10,315 bases of DNA from Isohypsibius dastychi (Eukaryota > Tardigrada > Eutardigrada > Parachela > Isohypsibiidae): the NCBI GenBank assembly GCA_034696485.1, contig JAQIWT010001564.1:1-10315 (forward strand), read 5' to 3'. This document shows positions 1 through 8,600 of this stretch, one piece after another. How positions within the stretch are numbered: the first letter of the stretch is position 1; each line of letters starts with the position of its first letter. The translations under genes were made by a program, and so were the position numbers. A model generated the notes under the pieces. That model did not search any database, had not been told where the DNA came from, and worked only from the letters and a program-made list of their open reading frames with translations.

Positions 1-214
1 TGAAAGACTGCTTCTCCGACGGAAATTCGGGCTTCGGCGGTGGCTTTACGATGAGTGATCGGCTTTTGTTTGATGGAGACCATGTTGGCTTTGCCTTGGC
101 TGTCGACGTGACTGAATTCGGATGATGTGGAATAAAAGCTGAGTTGAATGGAGGAATGATAATGAAAGCTGGGCGGAAGTATTCGGGATGAGTTACTGGA
201 CAGAATATTGCGAT
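1..214 (-). CDS. MOCS1: MOCS1B (MoaC-type cyclic pyranopterin monophosphate synthase domain), first exon, partial
   Basis: Read on the minus strand from an acceptor ending CCAACAG at 215, this exon stays open to the window edge. It has a Ser-rich linker of about 33 residues (RNILSSNSSRILPP at its start) and then the MoaC N-terminus: SHVDSQGKANMVSIKQKPIT, followed by HRKATAEARISVGEAVF. The His-Val-Asp, Gly-Lys-Ala-x-Met-Val and Lys-Pro-x-Thr-x-Arg-Lys-Ala pattern is typical of MoaC. MoaC/MOCS1B converts 3',8-cyclo-7,8-dihydro-GTP, the MOCS1A product, into cyclic pyranopterin monophosphate, the first stable intermediate of molybdenum cofactor synthesis. The only in-frame Met in the visible part lies inside the domain, so translation probably depends on fusion to MOCS1A upstream. 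The required phase (one base carried from the previous exon) matches a donor inside the MOCS1A Gly-Gly codons. The C-terminal part, with the catalytic residues known from E. coli MoaC, lies outside the window. Confidence 0.9.
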   Translation of the reverse strand, partial: MAIFCPVTHPEYFRPAFIIIPPFNSAFIPHHPNSVTSTAKAKPTWSPSNKSRSLIVKPPPKPEFPSEKQSF

Positions 215-297
215 CTGTTGGAGAAAGAGAAAAGTGATATGAGTTTCATCTGTGACTGGGAAAAAATTCTTACACGAGACGGGATATGTTCACCCAC
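215..297 (-). other. MOCS1: Alternative MOCS1A-MOCS1B fusion intron with its donor inside the Gly-Gly codons
   Basis: The last MOCS1A codons are ATC GGT GGG TGA. Cutting after the first G of GGT (position 298) gives the donor G|GTGGGTGA, the same first six bases (GTGGGT) as intron 1 of this gene. Joining to the acceptor CCAACAG at 215 makes the codon GAT and keeps the MoaC frame open, replacing Gly-Gly-stop with Asp and the linker. The other donor in this stretch, GG|GTGAAC, leaves the wrong phase. This parallels human MOCS1, where alternative splicing at the end of exon 9 removes the Gly-Gly and yields MOCS1AB. The splice event itself is inferred, not observed. Confidence 0.7.
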
Positions 298-2964
298 CGA
301 TCAAAATCATCGGACGACCTGGTTGTTTGGCGATGTTGAACATTCCTGAAAAAAAAGAAACCGTGGAAAGAACTTGCCATGGAGTTGGCAGCCGGAAGTT
401 GATTCTAGGATATTCCAAACCATAATTCACAAAACAATTTTCAGAAATTAAGAACTATGTAAATTCAGATAACAACTCTGACCCGTTAAATGGTGGCAAG
501 TTATTGTAATCTAAGCAGCCACACACAATAACTGAGAATCCAAGACCTTAATTTTCGGTCGGCAATGGCCAAGTTCACAAAACGATGTGTGATCAAAGTT
601 CACGAATTTTCTGACAATGCGGTTCTTGAATTTCTTACCGGCATGTTGTTTCTTTTTCCGTTTCACAGCTGCATTGATAACGTTTTCCAGTTCACCGTTT
701 TCGGCACCCGACCGAATGATATCGCGAAGCGAAACTTCCGCATTTCCAAATAAACAAACCTGAAATACGATATACTTTAACAGCGCCAAAACGGAAACCT
801 CGAATACTCGTCGTCCGCGGACAAATCTTGGAAGAAAATCTTGAGTAGAACTCACTTTGAGATTTCCATCCGCAGTGAGGCGCAGACGGTTGCAGGAACC
901 ACAGAAATTCGAGGTCATCGACGTAATAAATCCGAACTGTCCTAAATGCCCAGGAACTTGCCAAGCCTACACACAAAATATTACTAAATGCTAAACGAGA
1001 CAGACTGATTTTGATTTCTCATTTCAAATAAAGCCGTGTCACTAATTTTTTTCCAAGTCACCTTTGATGTATCATTCGGCTTGTCCGCTAATCTTTGAAT
1101 ACCGGGATATTTCCTCCGAATAATATCAAGCATTTCGATATAAGGCACAATTTTTTTGTCGTTCCATTTGTTTCCGTCGAAAGGCATGTATTCGATGAAT
1201 CGAATGTCAACAGCCTGCAGAAAAGAACTCTTCTGTGTTAGAAGCACCAGAGTCACAATTCATTTCACTTCAACGAAAAATTCGGACAGCCATACATCAC
1301 CCTATATGATTTTACTAATAATCATTTGTTGATGAACTGAACACTGAACGTAAATGTTACAAATTAAATGATCTTGTGGTTCTGAGCGAATTTCAGTGAC
1401 GTGATATCACGTTTCATTGGCAAAACTATACAGCATACGCACACTTTTTCGTCAGTTCAGCAGGTCACTGAAACCTAGTTGCGAATTTCGTTGAAAATTC
1501 CAACTCAAATTTCCAAAAGAATCTGTTTCGATTTTGTACTTCGAAATATATGCAGGCTCTGCAGCTTCGGTGAGTCACAAACCTTTTTTTCTGTCCATTT
1601 CACGAAATCCACCATCTCATCTTCGTTGACACCTCTCGTAACAACACAGTTCACCTGAAAAATGGAGATTCATTGATTCACACTCGACGTGCTGTTCCTC
1701 TGAGAAATGACAATGAAGACCTTCAATGGTTTGTATCCGGCTTCCACGGCAGCATCGATTGCTTCAATGACTCTCTCCCATCCTTTCCTCCGGCTGATCA
1801 GCTCAAATTTGGCAGGAATCAAGGTGTCCAAACTGACGTTCATTGAATGCAAACCAGCGGCTTTTAAGGCTTGGAGTTTCCGAGTCAGTAGAATTCCATT
1901 TGTCGTTAGACATAGCTCTTCCATTCCCGGTAGCGCAGTCAAACCCTCTGCACCAAATACTCATTACATTTGAGATGAAAATTTACATTACAAAATCACG
2001 CAAAACCGAAATAACTTCTGATGGAGTCACGAAGTAACAGAAATTGTGTTGAATTAAACAGAAGATAAACGAGCGATAAGAAAATCGAAAAGTTCTGATC
2101 GAGCTCGCCATGGAAAGAACTGTTAAAAGCAAAAACTAAATGAACACAAAACCATAAAATTAGGATTTCTGAGATTTTTCAAATCAGAAAAATTATAAAA
2201 AGACGGTGATGCGAATTAACTGGAATCATTTTACAGAATGCGAGCGAAAACAAACTGCTGAATTTCGAGACTAAATAGACATGAAACTGTATGACTTGAA
2301 TGACATTTTAAATCCGCCAAAATGGAACCGAAAATGCAAAACCGGAGAGGTCTAGTCTTACGACAAATGTCGATCAAATCTGGTCGAAGTAATGGTTCTC
2401 CTCCTGTCAGCCGGATCTTCCGAACTCCGCCAGCAACAAACGTTGCCGCTATCCTCAGAATTTCATCCGTCGTCAGTAATTTATCCTTTTTCGTCAACGG
2501 AACTCCTTCGGCAGGCATGCAGTAGGTACCTGTAAAACCCCAGAAATAATCATTTTAGCAATATACATACTTTTCTTTTGCTATCAGAACAGAAATTCAG
2601 CTCATACGCGTTAAAAAAACGTAAAATACTCGTCGAATTCCAGTCTAATAAATAACTTACATCGCAAATTACACTTTTCCGTCAAACTGATCCGCAAATA
2701 ATTGTGACTCCTTCCAAAGTCGTCTTTGAGGAAATTTTCAACTGGACGATGTGATGACGGAGTGCCCTAAAACAAACCCACTATAAAGATCTAAAAAATA
2801 TTCAAAGAGCATGCAGATATTAAACCCACCTTCTGTGTTTCGAGAGAAGCTTCGTCGGAATCTGACTCAAAATCCCATTTTGGTGAAACGGAAGGTGAGG
2901 AGAAGGAACGCGAACACATTGGATTGATCAGCGTTATGATCCTCTGAACCATCGACCGAGCCAT
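290..2964 (-). CDS. MOCS1: MOCS1A, GTP 3',8-cyclase (MoaA-type radical SAM enzyme), complete, 9 exons
   Basis: Exons on the minus strand: 2964-2830, 2766-2661, 2529-2362, 1947-1721, 1654-1583, 1214-1062, 966-856, 759-639, 345-290. They join in frame into 382 residues, close to human MOCS1A in length. The enzyme uses S-adenosylmethionine and two [4Fe-4S] clusters to turn GTP into 3',8-cyclo-7,8-dihydro-GTP for MOCS1B. The N-terminus ([10 protein letters not shown], then RSFSS) is basic and Ser-rich, consistent with mitochondrial import. Cys77, Cys81 and Cys84 form the radical SAM CX3CX2C (CNLRCTYC), with the C completed across intron 2. TGGEP (122-126) is the SAM-binding motif. [17 protein letters not shown] (238-254) is a MoaA block. 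Cys309, Cys312 and Cys326 form the C-terminal CX2CX13C (FCGSC...VC), which binds the second cluster and GTP. The protein ends RPMILIGG-stop, the Gly-Gly tail needed for MoaA activity. The start is the first Met of an exon with no obvious upstream coding sequence. Intron 4 has a weak donor (AAG|GTCTTC). Confidence 0.97.
760..855 (-). other. MOCS1: Stop-free 96-nt MOCS1 intron (intron 7)
   Basis: The donor is AAA|GTGAGT and the acceptor TATTTCAG|GTT. The intron length is a multiple of three and it contains no in-frame stop, so the exons on either side read through it. It splits the C-terminal CX2CX13C motif between Lys324 and Val325. Retention would insert 32 residues between Cys312 and Cys326 and should destroy the second iron-sulfur site. 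Splicing is strongly supported because removal restores the exact 13-residue spacing. Confidence 0.8.
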
Positions 2965-3336
2965 TTTCTGAACAGATATGAGTAGTCCCTAAAGTAATCT
3001 TCAGAACATTCCGGTTGAAATTTCCAAAAACCAAACAAAATCAATCGATCAGAAGGTTCCAGCAGAAAGCCAAGATCAAGGAGCCCGTGTCTCAAACAGA
3101 CTGAATATTACTCTGATGGACAGCAGAATAAGGTATTCCGCACAATGTGCTGGAGGGTAAATAAAAGCAAATGTATGCTATTGAAGAAACAAGTTTTCTT
3201 AATCGTGCGAGCAATTCCGTAAGAAGTTGGTTCGCGCCAAAGTAAACAGCTGACTGGACTAAACCCCTTGTTAAATTTTGTCCCCCTAACGAACTACAGA
3301 CCCTAGCTCAAACCAAACAACTGGCAGTATGAATAA
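2965..3336. other. Intergenic region upstream of MOCS1
   Basis: About 370 bases separate the MOCS1 start codon (minus strand) from the plus-strand tRNA-Asn. The stretch must hold the MOCS1 5' leader and promoter. I see no convincing TATA box, coding exon or repeat in it. Confidence 0.4.
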
Positions 3337-3433
3337 GCTTCTGTGGCGCAACTGGTTAGCGCGTTCGGCTGTTATAATCAAGAAGGTGCGATTGGGGACC
3401 GAAAGGTTGGTGGTTCGAATCCACCCAGGAGCG
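3337..3433 (+). tRNA. tRNA-Asn(GTT) with a 23-nt intron
   Basis: The acceptor stem GCTTCTG pairs with CAGGAGC (one G-T pair), with G at 3433 as discriminator. The D arm is GCGC-AACTGGTTA-GCGC. The anticodon stem TTCGG/CCGAA encloses the loop CTGTTAA, with anticodon GTT at 3371-3373. The T arm is GGTGG-TTCGAAT-CCACC. An insertion at 3375-3397 lies between loop positions 37 and 38, the canonical site of nuclear tRNA introns. Removing it gives a standard tRNA-Asn cloverleaf. The internal promoters are intact: A box TGGCGCAACTGG and B box GGTTCGAATCC. Seven Ts follow directly as the RNA polymerase III terminator. Reading the loop as an intronless tRNA-Ile(TAT) fails because the anticodon stem would not pair. 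Confidence 0.9.
3375..3397 (+). other. tRNA-Asn intron, 23 nt
   Basis: The sequence between A37 (3374) and A38 (3398) starts TAATCAAGAAGG and ends TTGGGG. It must be removed to close the 7-nt anticodon loop. Its first nine bases differ at only one position from those of the second copy, whereas the rest differs in sequence and length. Confidence 0.85.
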
Positions 3434-3440
3434 TTTTTTT
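3434..3440 (+). terminator. RNA polymerase III oligo-T terminator of the plus-strand tRNA-Asn
   Basis: Seven consecutive T residues immediately follow the discriminator base at 3433. Confidence 0.85.
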
Positions 3441-3730
3441 CGTGATTGAATTTAGCGCATTTTCTGTCAGTCAGCTCGGTCCACCCCTTGTAGTTACCTG
3501 ATTGGAATGTACTACCTTTAACTTTGACTAACTCATGAAATTTCAATTTGAATTACACCTCACATTCTCCCGGCAACGGGCGCCACGGTGTTCTCGATAA
3601 CCGTAGTTTTGCCGTAGTTTTCACACGCAAAAAATACCCCATGTGAGATTTTAACTGTAGTACATGTGTTTAGCAAATACAGATTACGTCTACAATTTAT
3701 GGTGGCATATACACTCTGTATGTACGCATC

Positions 3731-3737
3731 AAAAAAA
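3731..3737 (-). terminator. RNA polymerase III oligo-T terminator of the minus-strand tRNA-Asn
   Basis: Seven As on the plus strand, read as seven Ts on the minus strand, directly follow the discriminator base at 3738. Confidence 0.85.
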
Positions 3738-3836
3738 CGCTTCTGGGTGGATTTGAACCACCAACCTTTCGGTGCCCAGTGCTGAAGGGTCTTGATCATA
3801 ACAGCCGAACGCGCTAACCAGTTGCGCCACAGAAGC
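3738..3836 (-). tRNA. tRNA-Asn(GTT) with a 25-nt intron
   Basis: Read on the minus strand, the acceptor stem GCTTCTG pairs perfectly with CAGAAGC and the discriminator is G. The D arm and anticodon arm are identical to the plus-strand copy, with anticodon GTT at 3802-3800. The intron at 3798-3774 starts TGATCAAGACCC and again sits between positions 37 and 38. The T arm is GGTGG-TTCAAAT-CCACC, so the B box (GGTTCAAATCC) still fits the consensus. With a fully paired acceptor stem this copy looks at least as intact as the first. Confidence 0.9.
3774..3798 (-). other. tRNA-Asn intron, 25 nt
   Basis: This is the minus-strand insertion between A37 and A38 of the anticodon loop, starting TGATCAAGA and ending TGGGC. 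Its excision restores the loop CTGTTAA. Confidence 0.85.
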
Positions 3837-4169
3837 TTATTATGTCAGACTATGAATGGAAACAGCTTATCCGTGTCCGGTTCTACGGTATTCTGGATAA
3901 AGATTTGAAAAGTCGGTGGTTTTGACTTTTGATCAAACTATTTGGTGCTATCGAAGTCCCGTTTCACGTTCCGTTTTTTAAAGTGCAATCGTGTTCAAGA
4001 CAGCTGGCCAGATACGCATGTCAGTGACCTTTGAGCTCTGGCTGTAAATCAGACAATTTAATCGAATGGAAATCTTGCAATTTTCAACCGTGACACGGAC
4101 AAGTGAGAACAGAAAGGCCATCAAGGCTCCAGTTTTGGTGATTTTTTGAATTTTTTGAATTCAAACAAG
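3837..4169. other. Intergenic region upstream of the FMN reductase gene
   Basis: This stretch of about 330 bases holds the 5' leader and promoter of the gene starting at 4170. Close to the start codon it has two copies of TTTTTTGAA (4142-4158). I see no further gene or clear regulatory motif. Confidence 0.4.
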
Positions 4170-5263
4170 ATGGCTCCTTTAGTTGCTGCCGGGTTACATT
4201 TCATCGTATTTCTCGGATCGGTTCGGGAAAACCGAAATGCGGACCGCGTCAAAAACTACCTCGTCCAAGCACTCAATTCTCAAAATATTTCGTTTTCCAT
4301 TTTCGGTAAGATTCAACCAAACAATACTTATCCGATGTTCATATGACTGCAGCGCTGAATTTCAGACCCGAAAGAGCTGAATTACACGAAAGTAATTCAA
4401 CCGCTTCACTATTATCCAAATCAAGCAGATGCCCCTCAACAACTCCGCGATCACAGCGTGCAAATCCAAAAAGCTAATGGATATTTGGTAGTGACTCCCG
4501 AATACCACGGATCAATAGCCCCGTCACTGACAACTTGTAAAAATGACTACTTACCGTACCGATAGTCGAAAACTATTCAGAGATTATTAAAACATATTTT
4601 GTTCCATTTCAAATAATTTGTTTTTCGGAATTTCAGTGATGGACCAGTTCCCCCCGCTTTCCTATGCCATGAAACCAGCTGCCATTATTTCCTACTCCAA
4701 AGGTCAGTTTAGTACAGTACGTACCGGCATGAGCCAATAAACCTTCATACGACGCCGTGTAATTAAACTATGCGAACCGTTTCTTGATTATTTTTCGCAC
4801 TGCAGATAGAAGAACTCCGTCTCGAACATAATTCATTCTTGCAGGTCAATACGGAGGAATTCGGGCAGCGATGCAGCTGCGAGTCTACCTTTCTGAGTTG
4901 GGGATGGTCCATGTTCCAAGCCTGATTTGTAAGCACGAAAACCTTTCTGATCATTCCAAAAAACCTTCTTCTGAAAATCAAACAAATCTGCTCAAAATGT
5001 AAATTGGTATTTTCAGCAATCCCAAAAGTGGAAGACAACATCACGCAAGATGGTCAAACAAATAGTTTGGTCATCAAAGCCTCAACAGATGCAGTTTTTG
5101 GAGAGTTAATTTGGTTCGCTGAAGCAATTCGAAATTACGCTTCGGTAAATGCATGTTTGAAATTTGGATATAACCTTCCTCCAGATTGCCGAATGAAGTA
5201 ACAGAAAATCACTTTTCACAGGTCAAAGAGATCCTCTACAAAGGCAAGCGATGGAACACGTAG
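4170..5263 (+). CDS. NADPH-dependent FMN reductase-like flavoprotein, 6 exons, 208 residues
   Basis: Exons: 4170-4305, 4366-4536, 4637-4702, 4845-4928, 5017-5144, 5222-5263. All junctions are GT-AG and the joined frame is open to TAG. The start ATG follows AACAAG in a good initiation context. The product has the flavodoxin-like fold signature of the FMN_red family, whose members reduce flavins, quinones or azo compounds with NAD(P)H, usually in the cytosol. A beta strand (residues 11-15) leads into the FMN-phosphate loop GSVREN (16-21) with Arg22. The second flavin-contact loop is VVTPEYHGSIAPSLTTLMD (87-105). SYSKGQYGGIRAAMQLRVYL (121-140) is the third conserved block. The C-terminus (VKEILYKGKRWNT) comes from a last exon of only 42 nt. 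Length is normal for the family. The precise substrate cannot be told. Such proteins are common in bacteria and scattered in invertebrates, but the five introns show this copy is a settled nuclear gene. Confidence 0.93.
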
Positions 5264-5604
5264 ACCACTGTTATTTCTTATATTTCCATTAAGTCGGTCT
5301 CTTATATCTTCGAAACTACACCGACTGAAAAAAAGTTCATCACTGATTTCTATTGTGGAAAGCAAATTGGCAAGGAAAACCATCAAGTGTATAAAAAGGC
5401 AAAAATTCTCAGTTCCTGCCGAAAAAAATGAAAAACGAACTATACATGCCAAATGGGCAAATACTGACATGAAAGAGGTGTGAGTATTCCGTCAAAAATC
5501 CAGGAAAGTCCGGCAGCAGCATCCTTGATAACTGGTGCGAGTCTTCAAAGTTTTATCACAACCGGGAGTGTCTGAAGAACATATCGGTATCCTACAACGT
5601 TTTG
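5264..5604. other. Intergenic region between convergent genes
   Basis: About 340 bases separate the reductase stop from the DCAF17-like stop, both 3' ends facing inwards. I find no canonical AATAAA on either strand. On the minus strand a possible extra exon start follows GTTGTAG near 5571, but it is not needed to end the DCAF17-like protein. Short open frames here resemble nothing known. Confidence 0.4.
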
Positions 5605-8600
5605 TCACATGAGAAGAACGAGAAAATAACTAACCACTTCCGGATTCTCAAAATCGGTCCGGAACGAATAATAGTCCATCTGAAAATGGCTATCCACACG
5701 ATACGAATGAGTGAATCCCAAATCGTCCAGCTCGATTTCTTCTTCACTCTGCAAGATGGAAAAATGCAAATCAACAGAAATAAGAAAACCTCCATTCAAA
5801 TAAAAAAACTCCATTCAATTTGCACGGAAATCTTGTTCTATGAGGACGGTATACCTCTTCACTGATGGGCGTATTCAAAGGCAAAACTGCCAGCAGCGCA
5901 CCATCCATCGCGTCAAGAAAATGAACAACAGCACGATTGGGAGACCACCGATGACGAAAGAGAATCATGAAGATGTCGAGAGAAAAACTGTATTCCAGTT
6001 TTTCGCAACCCTAAAAATCAGAATGAACATTAACGAAGCTTGCGCGATTACCATAACAAGCTTAATGAACAGTTTTTCCGGAGGAGGTTAAAAAAACAGA
6101 AAACACAGCATACCCAGTTGGCTTTTCCAACTTCTGGTGTTGCCGCCAGATATTCGATTTTCATTCGATATGGCTGACCGACCTCCTCTCTGTGCATTCC
6201 CAGGATCCTGGAACGAATTACGAATATACTGATAGGAAATGAAAATGACCGAACAGAACTCGACACGAAGTTTCTACAATTTCTGGGACAGCGAATCCAG
6301 AAAAGCAATGTGTTTGCTGCAACCAAATTACACGCAAGAAAGCGAAGAAAAGCGAATGCTAAACGAGTTCGGTTCGATACTTTTGTTCCACGCCCATGTT
6401 CATCTTCCGAAATAACGCTATATTTTGCACTATGGATTTGGCATGCAGATTTCGTTCTTCATCCTAGTTTGTGATCTCTGACAAAAACAAATATCCTAAA
6501 CAAGCTTTCATTTACTCACCGAACAAACGTTCCATCCCAAACTGCCATCTTCTCCGGAAGCGAGTCCAAGTGGTGAATGGACGACGGGCATATCGCTTGA
6601 TTGTATGTCTCGTCGACAGTCACTAGCTGCTCTCCTTCCACCTACAACGAAACTGTCGACTTCCTTTCAGGAATTCAATTTCTCTCGATTCTTTCTTACA
6701 AACTGTTTAGAAGTTGTATTCTGCCAGATAAACTTTTTCCTCTTTCCATCCGCCAATAAACAATGATGTCGTTTCAGTCCAAACATGATATACTGCTGAT
6801 CCGAACGGACTTCATACAGAACAGGTGGTCGCTCTACATAAAAAGCGAAATCCTAGCTATTATGGGTTTCGAACGTCATCTTCTGTGAGACTGACCTGGG
6901 AACGAAAACGTCAGCGGCATCCCGCAACCCGCAGCTCCATAACGGGGTCCAACGATGGTGCGAAAGTGAACACCTCCAGAACTGCTTTCATGATACAGTT
7001 TGAGGTCCCACTCGTCATCGACTTCAATATCGAGATTATCAGCCTGTGGAAATTAAGGCCATTAAAAACAAAATTTTCACAGTCACAAACCGATGTTAAA
7101 CGCAGTACTATCATTATATCATATCAAAACATACTACATTGAGTGAATGTTATTATATTATAATTTACTAACAAATTATAGTCGATATGACATTTTTGGA
7201 CATCGGGTTTGAATAATAATTTCGAATCAGTATTTACGAGTCAAACCTGTAAATATTCGTCAGAATTACTGTCTGTTAGAGCTTAGGTTATGAAGAATGC
7301 AATAACTTATAAAGTGAATGAATGGATAGATCACCTGGCTAAAGAACGGCTTGAGATCATAAATCCGAACAGTATGATTCGAATGACACACAGCAAGCAT
7401 ATCATCAAACGGCGATGCGCTTTGAATATCTTTCCCGAAGACCGAACGGGAAACTCGGAATCCTCCACAATAAAGAAATGGCACCAATTTCCAGAATAAC
7501 AATATTATCCCGGCTTGTCCAGGCCATTTGGCATGTCCCGATTCGGAAAATTTCTGGAGGGCTGATTTCAGAAATATTCCATCGTTGTTCATGAATGTTC
7601 CGATTTCGCTACAAGAGTAAATTAAAAGTTAAGCAAGTATCGCTGAAACCTCGCTAAAAGTATCACAATAAAATGCAGCACAAATTCCCCCAAAGTCGAA
7701 TGAAAACGAAATTGATATTACGTATTTTGCTTAGTAGTTTTTTTTTACCGATAAGGAAGACCTGAAGAGAGGTTGATTGTTCCGAGTTGCACCCCAGTCT
7801 GGAGACATGCGAACCGTAGGAAATTGAACGGGTGAGTTCTGTTGATATCTCTTCTGCTTTCTGTTGATATCAACAAAGATTCTTTGTGAAGATTCTGGAT
7901 CCACTGCGGGGCTTGTGATCGAACTTTCTTTGCTATATCAACTTCCTAGATCAGCAACCATATATGAAACTATTGTGAACAAATGACAAAAACAACTAAA
8001 TTTCTTGCAGAATAATCCAAAGAAGATAAGTTGAGTGTGCAGTCAAAGACGAGACTACCAACTTACCACGCTGTCAGCATCAACGGGAACAAGTATAACG
8101 TCATGTAGGGTGAAGCGCCTGAGGTGATCTAGCTGCTGATTTCGGTACAAAAAGTAGGGTTCCGTTATGTTCCCGTTAGTATCGCGTCGAAATGGTCTGG
8201 AAAAGAACAACTTCCGGAAGTGATCCAAACAGATATCTAATTATTCCGCTAAGCTAGCGAAAAAGTCTAAATTTCTGCGAAATTGCAGCTTGCATTAACG
8301 ACAATAAAGGATTTTGAGTATCAAATACAGATACGAAATGATTTGAATTTCAACGACGAGTTCGAAATATTCACAAATCCTGATAAACGAGAAGATACGG
8401 TAACAACTTACAGTCTGGCAACAGTGCGACATCTGTCGAATGCGAGATAACCACTGCAACAACAAAACCAAATCATTTTTAAAAAAGCTGTTCATGGTAC
8501 GTGACCAATGAATCGTCGAACATCGAAAAACTAACCCATCAAGACGATATATAGTTTTCGAAGAATGGAAAGAGCAGTCGTGTTGAAAAGCATAAACGCC

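Larger units (their letters stand above)
3434..3737. other. Spacer between the convergent tRNA-Asn genes
   Basis: Apart from the two oligo-T terminators at its ends I see no gene here. A short tandem-like pair, CCGTAGTTTTG/CCGTAGTTTTC, occurs near 3601-3622. No open frame in it resembles a known protein. Confidence 0.4.
3337..3836. repeat. Inverted repeat made of two tRNA-Asn genes
   Basis: The plus arm (about 3334-3433) and the reverse complement of the minus arm (about 3738-3839) match over both tRNA halves. The match extends into the 5' flank (ATAAG) and the first bases of the intron. The 3' halves differ at two positions (T loop and acceptor stem), and the distal introns differ in length (23 and 25 nt). 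The conserved flank and intron start suggest a local inverted duplication of one intron-bearing gene. The roughly 300-base spacer could allow a cruciform or long hairpin. Confidence 0.8.

Noticed and set aside
511-638. Continuation of the MOCS1 frame to a TAG at 511-513
   Set aside because: A strong donor G|GTAAGA at 638 and the exon at 345-290 restore the conserved HAGMFNIAK...RPMILIGG ending, so this stretch is intron.
3337-3433. Reading TTATAA in the first tRNA as a tRNA-Ile(TAT) anticodon
   Set aside because: The anticodon stem TTCGG only pairs with CCGAA after the 23-nt insertion, which fixes the loop as CTGTTAA and the anticodon as GTT (Asn).
5145-5201. Read-through of the reductase exon 5 to TAA at 5199
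   Set aside because: GTAAAT at 5145 and TTTTCACAG before 5222 define an intron, and the joined VKEILYKGKRWNT ending suits the fold better.
5790-5818. Direct repeat CTCCATTCAA, two copies
   Set aside because: It is a short A-rich duplication within an intron with no sign of function.
5602-6091. Plus-strand open frames opposite the DCAF17-like exons
   Set aside because: They are antisense shadows of coding exons on the minus strand and resemble no protein.
6048-6400. One continuous minus-strand frame (contains LLFWIRCPRNCRN) as a single long DCAF17-like exon
   Set aside because: It is open, but the upper part is Ser/Phe/Cys-rich and unlike the family. Two introns of 64 and 70 nt yield NKHIAFLDSLSQKL joined to ILGMHREEVG, which fits DCAF17 better.
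7839-7871. Two copies of CTGTTGATATC 22 bases apart
   Set aside because: They lie inside a DCAF17-like coding exon and are too short and few to call a repeat element.
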